Shown: one piece after another, positions 47,151-56,479 of the stretch | Position numbering within the stretch: the first letter of the stretch is position 1 | Layout: each line of letters begins with the position of its first letter | Assembly: GCA_018398815.1 (NCBI GenBank) | Contig: JAFLJL010014959.1 | Location: forward strand, 1 to 64,000 | Origin: Conus ventricosus | Taxonomy: Eukaryota; Mollusca; Gastropoda; Neogastropoda; Conidae | Reading direction: 5' to 3' | DNA length: 64,000 bases | The notes under the pieces: generated by a model | Databases searched by the model: none | The model's input: only the letters and a program-made list of their open reading frames with translations | Told to the model about the DNA's origin: nothing | Translations under genes and position numbers: made by a program

Positions 47151-47371
47151 TTTAGCAGCATGAGTCTAACAGGATGTAGTGGTGCTCATAACTAGGACAG
47201 AAGCCAGGTCAGTGGTAGTAAAACTGCCTGTACTTGCTATGTGCGGACACTAAGGGAGGTAACTCCTGCACACCCCACCCCACGCACGCACGTCCCCACC
47301 CCCACCCCACGCATGCACACCCCCCACCCCACCCCACCCCGCCCACCCCCACCCCACGCATGCACACACTC
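47151..47371. repeat. C-rich (CCCCA/CACGCA) low-complexity tract
   Basis: From about 47265, ccccacccc and cacgcacgcacg runs. It occupies the same place relative to copy B as the C-rich tract at 5905-5955 does to copy A. Confidence 0.8.
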
Positions 47372-47600
47372 AAGTCACTTCTAAGTTCTTAACTCAAGTC
47401 ACCCCAAGTCACTTCTAAGTTCTTACTCAAGTCATCCTTAAGTTCTTACTCAAGTCACTTCTAAATTCTTACTCAAGTCATCCTCAAGTTATCCTCAAGT
47501 CACTTCTAAGTTCTTACTCAAGTCATCCCCAGTAACTTCTAAGTTCTTACTCAAGTCAGCCTAAGATCATAACTAAGTCATCCTCTAAGTACAACCAAGT
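47372..47600. repeat. AAGTCACTTCTAAGTTCTTA-type left-end repeats, copy B
   Basis: About eight repeats of ctcaagtcacttctaagttc with variable tcatcc inserts. Related to 6003-6175 at the same position in copy A. Confidence 0.85.
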
Positions 47601-47644
47601 TCTTATTCAAGTTATCTTATAATTATTATAAAAAACAATACAAT

Positions 47645-47902
47645 CTATGTTTTTGTCTTAAATAGTAGATGTCTAATATAGTACACACACGCCTCAAAAA
47701 ACGCGTCATCGTCGAGGATGTCTTGCTCAGCGTCCTTGGCGCGAGATCGGTCAGCATAGATCTTAATGAAGTTCTTACATCGTAAGCAACCACATTGATT
47801 ACAATTTTGGTCTATGGAAATGTCTTTTATAGACTCCAGGTCTTTATTTATTGACTCCATCATTTTAAACAAATAAAATCCGTCATGATCTATTTTTATC
47901 AA
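47645..47902 (-). CDS. small cysteine-containing ORF of the Polinton-like element
   Basis: An 85-residue intact frame. It has CNQCGCLRCKNF near residues 34-45 (four cysteines, possible zinc site) and an acidic stretch DAEQDILDDD. It was kept at the same position in copy A as a relic, which supports it as a real gene of the element. Function unknown. The stop is at 47645. The Met at 47902 is the most upstream in frame, but the internal MMESINKD is also possible. Confidence 0.6.
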   Translation of the reverse strand: MIKIDHDGFYLFKMMESINKDLESIKDISIDQNCNQCGCLRCKNFIKIYADRSRAKDAEQDILDDDAFFEACVYYIRHLLFKTKT

Positions 47903-48003
47903 AGAAACAAATTCATTTATAATAAATCAAAAACCAATCCAGTATGTTAGGATTGCAGTATAAAATTAAGTTTGTTTTCCTTATTTATTAAGTTCTTAAA
48001 GTA

Positions 48004-48498
48004 TTACTGCATTTCAAATGGATCAAAATGAACTTTTGTTGTTGGCGGTTTTGGCATGCTTTTGTGTTCAACTTCTGTATTTAGTGGTTGAGATTTTTTT
48101 GACTGCTTTGGTTTTTGCTGTCTTTGTTTATATATTTTATAACCGTAATAACCACCCCCAGCAGCAATGCCGCCAAAAATGACAATTGCTTTAAGAAAAT
48201 TCCGTGAAGACTTTGGCGGTGTAGGCAACCCTGTTGTTGTTGTAGGTCTTGAATCAACTTGTTCTGGGGTTTTTATAGCTGGCATTGAAACAACTGGTTG
48301 AGGCTCTAGCACTTTTTCATTATGAGTTATATTATGTGCTTGTAATTTTAATTTTGTTTGTTTGTTCCACTCTGCTAATCTTTTTCCTGCTGCAATGCGC
48401 CCAGGATGAGGAGGCTTTTTACTGGTCACTTTCTCCACCTGATTCAATGTTTTCTGATTCAATGTTTCCTGATTCTGCTGTTTTTCTGGCTCGTTCAT
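48004..48498 (-). CDS. small membrane-anchored ORF of the Polinton-like element
   Basis: An intact 164-residue frame. A polar N-terminus (Gln/Asn/Lys-rich, with KKPPHPGRIAAGKRLAEWN around residues 28-46) is followed by a Pro/Thr-rich linker. One membrane segment (FLKAIVIFGGIAAGGGYYGY, about residues 100-119) precedes a Lys/Gln-rich tail ending FDPFEM. The PGRIAAGKRLAEWN phrase recurs in proteins of this element type as I remember them, but I cannot name a function. It overlaps the upstream frame 48419-48919 by 80 bp, so the two are probably co-transcribed. Relic in copy A at 6420-6920. Confidence 0.65.
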   Translation of the reverse strand: MNEPEKQQNQETLNQKTLNQVEKVTSKKPPHPGRIAAGKRLAEWNKQTKLKLQAHNITHNEKVLEPQPVVSMPAIKTPEQVDSRPTTTTGLPTPPKSSRNFLKAIVIFGGIAAGGGYYGYKIYKQRQQKPKQSKKSQPLNTEVEHKSMPKPPTTKVHFDPFEMQ

Positions 48499-48919
48499 TT
48501 TGAAGGGAAATAAAATCTATATGATTAAAAGTAATTAATCCCATGATTAGCGGCGACAGTAATGTTCCAAATCTGTAATATAGATCGCAACCTAGAGACT
48601 CTAATGACTTTGTTAAAACTGGATCCTGCGTTAAATCATACATAAAATCTTGTTCAGAATCAATGGGAACAAATCGACCTACTAGTTTAGTGTACAAACT
48701 AAGAACCGTTTGCCCAACACTTTTTACCATTCTCGACCCTAGTTGCGCTTCATACCTGTTGTGATACTTTACAATGTCTTGTGGCAACATCTGTTGAATC
48801 TGTTCTATGCTGAATTCATTTCCGAGGAACTGTTTTGTTTTTCCACACGCTGCCAAATAATACAGCCTTTCCTTTTTGGGCATAATAGCTTGGTCATCAA
48901 CTTGATCAGTTGTAATCAT
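48419..48919 (-). CDS. small soluble ORF of the Polinton-like element
   Basis: An intact 166-residue frame beginning MITTDQVDDQAIMPKKERL. The middle has EQIQQMLPQDIVKYHNRYE (helical) and VPIDSEQDFMYDLTQDPVL, then a hydrophobic stretch TLLSPLIMGLITFNH near residues 117-131. The acidic Ser/Glu-rich tail overlaps the start of the next ORF. No family recognised. It is conserved as a relic in copy A. A structural or packaging accessory role is a guess from position only. Confidence 0.6.
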   Translation of the reverse strand: MITTDQVDDQAIMPKKERLYYLAACGKTKQFLGNEFSIEQIQQMLPQDIVKYHNRYEAQLGSRMVKSVGQTVLSLYTKLVGRFVPIDSEQDFMYDLTQDPVLTKSLESLGCDLYYRFGTLLSPLIMGLITFNHIDFISLQNERARKTAESGNIESENIESGGESDQ

Positions 48920-48983
48920 AAGTTCAGGAAGGTTTAGTAGATCATCGCTGTTTTATTAATTATAATTATTTTATTTTTTAAAA

Positions 48984-49214
48984 ATGAGCACTGAAAAAAC
49001 TGTTACCAACCTTGTATACCATTCTGCTGTTATTGGAGGTCTAAGTGTAGGATACACGATGCTTGGTAAAAGCCTGTTAAAAATAAAACCAGCAGATCTT
49101 GGCAAACTAGACTTTGAAGACTCAGCAAAACTAATTGCTGTTATTACAGCTTCATTTGCTACGAAAGATTTTCTAGTTAAGCAAGGAATAATTCCTGACA
49201 GTATCAATATGTAA
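48984..49214 (+). CDS. small hydrophobic ORF of the Polinton-like element
   Basis: An intact 76-residue frame, divergent from 48919. The N-terminal third has VYHSAVIGGLSVGYTMLGKSLL and the C-terminal third SAKLIAVITASFATKDFLV; both could be membrane segments. It is followed 28 bp later by the next ORF in the same orientation. A relic exists in copy A. Function unknown. Confidence 0.6.
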   Translation: MSTEKTVTNLVYHSAVIGGLSVGYTMLGKSLLKIKPADLGKLDFEDSAKLIAVITASFATKDFLVKQGIIPDSINM

Positions 49215-49242
49215 AATTAAAAAAAAAATACATTTATAAAAA

Positions 49243-49650
49243 ATGGCTTCACTCGTAATGATGATAGGTGGCGCTGTGGTGAATGCGCTTGCTTTTAGCG
49301 GAAGTAATTACGCGTTTAGTAAACTACGGGATGACGGCGAGAGAAAAAGACATAACAAAGCTGTGGAGCAACTAGCTGCAGCACAAGATCACTATGAAAA
49401 GCAGAGAATTGAGCAGTTAGATTTCATTAACGACAAACTGAAAAAACAGGGGCATGCAGCTTACACATTTAAAGATGTTGATCAAGCAATAAAAGAGTAT
49501 TATCTAGTAACGGGCAAACCAATCGAAACATTGCCCCCACCAAAATTCAGTGACTTTTATCAACCATCAGAAAAACAAAAGATGCAAGAAATCGCGTTTA
49601 TTGCCTTTGGTATGACCGTTGTGTATTTTGTTGCGCATAATATTGGCTGA
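49243..49650 (+). CDS. small coiled-coil ORF with terminal hydrophobic segments
   Basis: An intact 135-residue frame: a hydrophobic start (LVMMIGGAVVNALAF), a charged helical middle (RKRHNKAVEQLAAAQDHYEK ... QLDFINDKLKKQ), the phrase LPPPKFSDFYQPSEKQ and a hydrophobic end (IAFIAFGMTVVYFVAHNIG). This pattern fits a small membrane-associated virion protein, but the family is unknown to me. It lies 8 bp before the integrase start. A relic exists in copy A. Confidence 0.6.
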   Translation: MASLVMMIGGAVVNALAFSGSNYAFSKLRDDGERKRHNKAVEQLAAAQDHYEKQRIEQLDFINDKLKKQGHAAYTFKDVDQAIKEYYLVTGKPIETLPPPKFSDFYQPSEKQKMQEIAFIAFGMTVVYFVAHNIG

Positions 49651-49658
49651 ATAAAAAA

Positions 49659-49682
49659 TGAACAAAATCTATTATTCACCCA
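49659..49682 (+). pseudogene. integrase, first 8 codons only
   Basis: The start codon and the phrase NKIYYSP are those of the copy A integrase at 8121. After attcacc the sequence changes abruptly to the element's terminal region (cagtttcgggg). The integrase is therefore cut and cannot function in this copy. Confidence 0.8.
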
Positions 49683-49774
49683 GTTTCGGGGTGGCTGACC
49701 CTAGAATCCGCATTTTACTGTTCTCTGATAATCCATCACACATTCTCTTTCAATAACCAAAAAATAACGATTAT

Positions 49775-50384
49775 CTACAAACAAACATACTGTGTAGGAT
49801 CCGTTTTCAATACTAATTTACTAAACTTTTCAGATTTCAGTTTTTGCTTAATCCTATGTTTTTCCTGATCATTTTCAATAACATCATTTTCACGCATACA
49901 TTCATCAAATGCGTCTCTGTCTTTCATGTGAAATAAAACTACAGTCTTTAACTGTTCTCTAAAGTCTTTTAAAACCGAGTTATATTTTTGACATAAAATC
50001 CACACACTTATCCCAGCATGTCTTCCACTGAAAGCTAGTTTTGACAAAGTTTTTTCTTTTTTAACTATGTCTCTTTCTGCCGAACAGTCATCTATAATGA
50101 ATAGTGTCTGCGTTCCCTCAAACAGTCTATAAAAACGTTCTAGACACTCACTCAGTTTATTGCTAGGATCAACTAAAAATATGTTATCATCTATCCATAT
50201 AAACCTTCTATCGTGATATGCTTTGTTCCATTTAAGTGTTGGGGCAGAAAATCACAATATGATCAAAATTATAACGATAAACTGTTTGTAACAGGTCGAG
50301 GATAAATTTTTGTTTTCCCACAACCATTTGTCCACAAATCAATGAACAATGAGGGGTTTTTTGTCAAAAGTTTAACTGCTCCAT
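49775..50384 (-). CDS. A32/FtsK-like DNA-packaging ATPase (frameshifted)
   Basis: The start codon at 50384 (MEQLN-like) is as in copy A. The Walker A loop (CGQ..GCGK region) lies at about 50310-50340. Walker B TLFIIDDCSAERD lies at 50067-50105, and the intact C-terminal frame 49775-50047 ends QYVCL. The frame also carries SGRHAGISVWILCQKY, a typical post-Walker B segment, and KTVVLFHMKDRDAFDE. The length of about 200 residues suits the compact A32-type ATPases of Polintons and NCLDV-related viruses, which translocate DNA into the capsid. Frameshifts near 50320 and 50250, plus the switch before 50047, break it. It reads toward the terminus, opposite to the left small plus-strand ORFs. Confidence 0.8.
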
Positions 50385-50399
50385 ATTTTTAAATAACAA

Positions 50400-52380
50400 A
50401 ATTTTAATCTAATCCAGTTATTATGTTTATCATACTCTCTGTCAGAACTTGTTCATATAATAAATCCTATAAGGCCTAAATGTGTAAGATTAATCCAATT
50501 CAGTTCTTAAGATCGTTTCTATTTAGACTAATATCAATTTTGTCGCGGGTTTTGTTTTGACCTTAATATCCTTACCGTTGTGAAGAACGACGACAGAAAA
50601 CTTTAAGTTTTTCAACGTCTAAGTTTTGCCAGCTAATAAGAATTCCTTTCATAAATTGTCACGACTCCCCAGCTCCATTACTTGTCTCATCTTTATAAGA
50701 CAGAAATTTCAAATATCATTGGAACGTTCTCCTAATTTTGTGCGCGGAATGAACTGAAAATTTTGTAGAAGCTTTCTTTAAAACTGTTTCTCTTCTGTGG
50801 AGGATGTACTGTTTGTTCCGATACTGCGTTATTTCGATCTCTTTCCGACTATTGTCCTCTGGCTAAGACTTACGTGAAAAGGGACCAGAGTTGAAAGCTT
50901 TTCTGAAACTTTTTTTGACGGTCAAAAAATGTAACTGGGCTTAAAAATCAAATTTTATGTCCCTTTTCAAAATATGGTTCTAAGTGCCATTACTGTCATT
51001 TTTTCCGAACTATTTTATATTCATACTGGCCACATTATTTGCTTCTAGATTGCTAGTTTTTCTATTTAGGAAACCTTTTGGTGTCGCTAAACCTCTTTGC
51101 GTTTATAATCACCATCTTTAGTGTACTCAAAACCATACAAAGCGCCTATCTCACCTTTTCTGTTCAAAGTCCACAACGTCTGCAAGGTCTTTTAATTCTA
51201 AAGTTAATACCCTTACAGTGCTAATGTAACTCCTGATTCTCCTGCCCACGTGACATTATTTTTAGTACAACTTATTATTTTATTTCCAAAACAATGTGCA
51301 GGTTATCACATTTAACGGCTTTCCCCCGTTTTTGTCTGTGATTTTAAAATTAAAAGATCTGACCCTCCCACAACTAATTTTTTTTAAAATGTAAATTAGG
51401 GAATTGTATAATTTCATAATCGCAATATGCAGCTTTTCCCCGACGGAAGAGCTCTTAAAACATTGAGGGCCTTCCATCATATAATTTTCATCAGTGCTCA
51501 GCTCATCCAAAAAGAACATAGAGTAATGAATGTAAATGCAAGATCGAGCGGATTTTTTCCCTCATAAGTAGTTTTGTTCTGGCGCAACCCCTAAAACTAT
51601 GAATGTCCCGAAATTTTCAGTTGCAAAGCCTAACATTTTAGCTAGCTCTCCATCAAAATAGTAACCTAACTTCTTCTTTTCAGGTTTGAAATGTCCCAAA
51701 ATTGTTGTCAAATTTGCATTGTTAATTTGAAGTAATTCAAAGGTACTCATTGCTTCTTTTAGCGAACAAAACCCGTAAAACCATTAGGTATGATTAACTG
51801 GCTAACTAAGTTTCCTCTCATGCATATTTTTTAATCTTATTATTCTTTTTGGATTTACTTATAAATTTAAACCATACGACTTTTTTAAAAAAATTAATGG
51901 AGTGCGACCATTTTGGTTCCGCAATCGTTCTCAACAGCATGTTCAAAAACGAAGGACGGTCTTGGGTTGTTATTGTTTTCAAACATTTTTAAAACAAATT
52001 AAAAAGAGTGCATTCAAATATACTAATGCAAAATATTCTGTTGGGGCCGCACTACAATCTTAAAAATATAACCCAAATGACACCCTCGACATTTCTGTGA
52101 CTCAGTCTGACGCCTTTCAATAAAGGTGAGTACCCATTGAAGAGCTATCTTAACCCCCCATTAAAAACGACCACATCCCAAAAGTGTGGTTCAGTCATCC
52201 ATGGGAGTTTTAACAGAACCAGTTAAACTTTGCTGTGTTTTGTGCATCAACTGGGTGTGGAGTGTCGTATGCTGATCATCTAAATCATCCTGATCCTTTG
52301 GTGAGGTCAGTGTATAGATTTTTATTTTTATTACACCTTCAACGTATTTTGACTGAACTGCAAGCGCCATTACCCAAATT
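50400..52380 (-). pseudogene. unidentified element gene(s), decayed
   Basis: Minus-strand frames 51562-51750 (MSTFELLQINNANL ... YYFDGELAKMLGF) and 51280-51519 (FLDELSTDENYMMEG ... GKPLNVITCTLFW) are the clearest pieces. Similarity to copy A 17063-19080 shows that this was part of the element. It is as decayed here as in copy A although the neighbouring capsid and polymerase genes are better preserved. Unknown family; a structural protein is possible. Confidence 0.4.
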
Positions 52381-53239
52381 ACAAACCGTTTAATCCCTTC
52401 AGCAACCGAATAGACATGAAGGCTTTTGAAAGGATCTGTAACAAAATTTAATATTAAAAGTTAAACAGACTTTAGACAAAAGTTGGATCTTAATCATGGG
52501 TTAGGGACCCCTTATTTTTGGGGCGTGCACAGAAAGTATAACTATGACTGGGAAACCTCCTTACACATCTTTATTCTTCCCGGCACAGGTGTTCACCTCG
52601 GGTCCATAGAGCAAGAGCATAAAAACAGCATGACAACATTTATCTTAGATACTTCTAAGGGCCAACAAAGCAGGAATAGAACGAAAAAACGACTCATTCG
52701 CTTACTTTTTGGGTTTGCTGGGTTCGCAAGCACAAGCGAGATCGAGCAAACTGACCCTTTCTACTGGCTTTGACGCGAAAAAACGTATTTGGAAAATTTA
52801 GAGGGCTATAATTCTACAGTTATTTACCTCAAGTAAAAAAGGAACCAAAAGTTTTACAATTTGCAAGACGAAAGTAGCTTGCTTTTTGGGCCACGTTTAT
52901 ACTGTTTGCCTTCCCGACCTCAAATCCAGATAGGTACAATAATAAATTAAAATAATGAAATCCTTGTGGCAGGAAATGAACAAAAGGTTGGAAAAAAGAC
53001 AAAAATTTCTGACCAAAAATTTTTCAAAAAATAAAAAAAAAAGAGGGCCCCCCAAGATTAAGTCACCCAAATTCCCCAGGGCCCCAAAGCCCAAAATGTT
53101 GAAGACGGGACCTGTTCGCGAAGTCAAAAATAATGACCTGAATAGAAAAGACAGCACTTGTTGTTGGATTAACGGTCAAGATACTCCTTTTTTTATTTTA
53201 CAAAAATAGAAAACCCAACATTAAGACAAAAAAAGCCCA
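52381..53239. other. unassigned part of copy B
   Basis: Corresponds, reversed, to copy A 16216-17060. A Lys/Pro-rich plus-strand frame (52955-53209) has no recognised domain and may be a shadow. Confidence 0.35.
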
Positions 53240-54410
53240 TAAGTCTGGGCCAAAACCCAAACTTTTTTGCTTGCAGAGACAAAAGCCACAAAACGATACT
53301 TCCCTAAATCCCAGGTAAAGATTAAAAGCTTTCCGCTAATTTTTTTAAAAAACCCAAGATAAAAGTGTTTTTTTACCCATGATTTACAGGGCAAAGGAGG
53401 CGATGGCGGGGGAGGCACTAGACTTTGCCACCCCGCCGTAATACCCAAACCCCAGTGTACTTATTGCAAATCCAAAGGCAGTTAAAACACTTGCTAATGT
53501 GATTTTCCCTCTCCTAAACAGGTTTTATCTTTTCTGCAGAGTGTGTCTTCAGAAACTTTTTTCATAGTTTCTCTTATTTTGTTTTACTTGATTCGAATTT
53601 TTTCGGTTAGTACCAACACATCTAGTCTTTTATAAACTTTCAGATTAATTCATGTAGTCTTTTTTCTATTCTTTCTTTAACATCACGGCCCCAATTGGCG
53701 TCGTCAGCATCAGCGAGTTTTTCCCCTTTTTTTTTTTTTCTAACGCTCCTTTAGTTACTCGTTTTTCTAAATTGTTTTTTTAATTCCCCTCGGGAAAGGG
53801 TTCTTTTAAATACGACAAGGGCTTCTAATTCTCTTATAGGGGCCTTTATTTTTTGCTTTGGGGAGCGGCGGTCTTTATTTTTTAAAAGCGTTTCTTCTTT
53901 TTCATGGTTTTTTTCTTCAAATTCAATTATATTTTTACTGTTGTTGACTTAAATCTTTAAGTTCCCTGTTTTGTATTTGATTATCTGTTGGGAGTTCTTG
54001 TTGTATGTTTTGAAGTTTAGCAACTGCCTCCCTATCTAATTTTGGTTTAGTAAAGCCAAGGCGATTCCGCTCGCTTGCACTGAGCTTTTGATTAATTGTA
54101 CCCATGCCTACAAACCTTGATGGGTCTCGTTTAAACGTAAGCGGAACACGTTCTCCTTTGTCGTTTTTCACATACAAATGTTTATCTTTTAGTTCAAAAT
54201 CATCAGGGTATATAGTTTCGGGAGGTTCAGTCCTAAACTTTGGTATAATGATCTAACCGTACTTTCTGTTAATTCACGCCTTTGCCACCCTTCTACTAAT
54301 TCTTCATGTAATGAGAGCGCCGAGTGATGCTGTGCCAAAGGAGTCATTTCACTCATGTCGTCTCCAGCATCAAAAACATCATAATCTTCTTCACCTCCAA
54401 TTCCTGCCAT
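53240..54410 (-). pseudogene. virion-type membrane protein (frameshifted)
   Basis: The start at 54410 (MAGIGGEEDYDVFDAGDD) is 38 bp from the divergent capsid-candidate start. Frame 54189-54410 gives an acidic N-terminus with ELVEGWQRRELTEST. Frame 53935-54177 gives KNDKGERVPLTFKRDPSRF and KLSASERNRLGFTKPKL. The C-terminal part to about 53.24 kb is poorly preserved but aligns with the amphipathic and transmembrane end seen in copy A (15936-16215). A minor virion protein is the likely role from its place next to the capsid gene; the family is not identified. Confidence 0.5.
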
Positions 54411-54448
54411 GTTTTTAAATAATTAACTTTTTATTTTGTTTCATAAAA

Positions 54449-55714
54449 ATGTCACAAGCATATGGCTCGATTCTTGACCCACATAGAAGACTGAAAGAAC
54501 CCTTTGGCGTGAAGGGAAATAAACGGAATATTACTGTTCCAAATAATCCATCTACTATTGATGCAGATCAAATTCTTACTGTCAAATTTCCAGACTAGGA
54601 GCGGATGAAGTGATTGTGCCAGGCTCTGCACAACTTACTTTCAAAATAGAACTCGAATCAGGAACAGACCCAAACAGAACAGTTGTCCAGAATCTGGGAC
54701 GGGCAATCGTTAAGAAAATTTCTATAAAACTTGAGGGCAAGAAATATTTTCTTTACATAATGCAGACATATTTTTAACCTATTCTGATCTATGGCTAACC
54801 GAGAATGAAAGGGCTGATCTTGCGTTTCAAGGAATCGAAAATAAAGAAGCACTAAAACATAGAATAGGCGCTGGAGATGCTAAATCCGGCAAAAAGCATG
54901 AAGCAGTAAGTTATGCGTATGGAAATTGCTTTTCCATTCCCTTAGATTTTGAGCTGTTAAAATCGCATGCACCATACTTTCAAGGAGCATTAAAAGACCG
55001 ATTGTCATATGAGCTAACTTTTAATGAATACAAACGTGTTATTATATCTGAAGACACCGCAGCAAAGTACAGCATTTCTGACATCTCGTTAGAGTTTGAC
55101 GTTGTTAGCAACCCTAATTTAGCAAGGCTGATTGAGCAACAATATCAGTCAAAATTAGCAATATATTACGAAAGAGTGATTCATCATACAACATATCCCA
55201 AAAGCAAGGCAGACACTATATGGAATTTTAATCTTAGTGTCGCAGCAAGATCGCTTAAAGGTATTTTATTGCTGTGTGAAGATGAAGAACCATTCAAAAG
55301 ACAAACTGAAAATTTTATTAATCCTAAAATAACAAAAGTGCAATGTTCGATTGAGGGCAGTCCTAACCAAATCTACGCTAGCGGGCTTAGACCTTATCAG
55401 CATTTTGATGAAATAGAAAATTGTTTGGGGGTGGGAGGTGTAGAAGTCCAACAGCAGACCTTGTGTCTAAAGATCTACACCTTCACAGTGTTAGGCTTGA
55501 TGATTATTTAACAGCGAAATACGGTTTATGGATTGACTTAAGGTCAACAGAGGATAATCAGTTGCATGGAAGTGGGAGAACGGTTAAAGACGTAATAAAC
55601 ATTCAAATTGATAAAGAAAAAGATGCTGATAAACCACTTAATGTACATTTGTTTTTAATATATGATGCGCAGCTGAATATTCAAGATAACAGATTAAAAG
55701 ATATACATTACTAA
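54449..55714 (+). CDS. major-capsid (double-jelly-roll type) candidate, frameshifted
   Basis: The start at 54449 (MSQAYGSILDPHRRL) is supported by the identical start in copy A. The frames read beta-rich sequence, including DEVIVPGSAQLTFK, NRTVVQNLGRAIVKK, YFQGALKDRLSYELTFN, ISLEFDVVSN and, in the last frame (55421-55714), AKYGLWIDLRSTED with a stop at 55714. Total length is about 420 residues, right for a Polinton/adintovirus hexon-like capsid. The beta-rich character, central position and neighbours (ATPase, PolB) support the call, but the fold is inferred, not seen. Frameshifts lie near 54595, 54755, 54980 and 55425, so this copy cannot make it as sequenced. Confidence 0.6.
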
Positions 55715-55737
55715 ATTATTTTTTATTTTAAAAAAGC

Positions 55738-56354
55738 ATGGCTGTTTATATTTATCCACAAGAGTCGCCAAAAGAAGGGATAGTAGAAAACCCTGACATA
55801 AAAACCTTCAGATTAACAAACATTACACAAATGCAGCAAGTACTAGAGCAAGACCTTTCAAAATACAGCAAAGCCAAACGAAGGTATTCTGCTGCCTTTA
55901 ATGCTGTTACATATGTTAATACTGGAACATCAACTGTAAGTGCTCTATCAGCAGGAACAAGCGTAGGTCTCTTAGCAACAGGTGTTGGTGCACCGGCAGC
56001 TTTACCTCTAGGCGGTTTGTCTTTAGCTCTTGGCCTGTGTTCATTAGCTGTAAGTACCGCCAGCAAAAAATTAAAACTAAACTCCAAAAGCACACAGCTA
56101 TGGTTCAACTAATAACAGCTAAACTTAGTTCCTTCAAGCTGATAATAAATAAAGCACTAGCTGACTCAAACATCACAGATGAAGAATTTAGTCGTTTACA
56201 GGCTGATTTTGATAACTACAAAAGACAAAAGTTTGATCTTCAAAGAAAGGCAAGGACAACTTTTTCTCAACAGCCTGACACCGAGCAGATAAAAAAGGAA
56301 TGTTTAAAAAAAGTAAATGAAACATTAAACTCTGTTCTAAACAGCTCACATTAA
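55738..56354 (+). CDS. hydrophobic and coiled-coil ORF, one frameshift
   Basis: Frame 55738-56112 begins MAVYIYPQESP, 23 bp after the capsid candidate. It has a long Gly/Ala/Val-rich hydrophobic region (about residues 60-110). A shift near 56090 leads into frame 56037-56354 with ITDEEFSRLQADFDNYKRQKFDLQRKA (coiled coil). One gene split by an indel is the simplest reading, since copy A shows the same two halves. A membrane-active minor virion protein is conceivable from the hydrophobic segment. Unknown family. Confidence 0.55.
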
Positions 56355-56479
56355 CAACGCCAAAGGGTGTTTATACTTTAGTTTATGAGTCCAAGCACAA
56401 AAAGACTGTTGATATTGATTCTGATTAAGTATTTTTTTTTAATTTAAATAAATATTTTGAGTTAGAAAAGAAACTCAGC

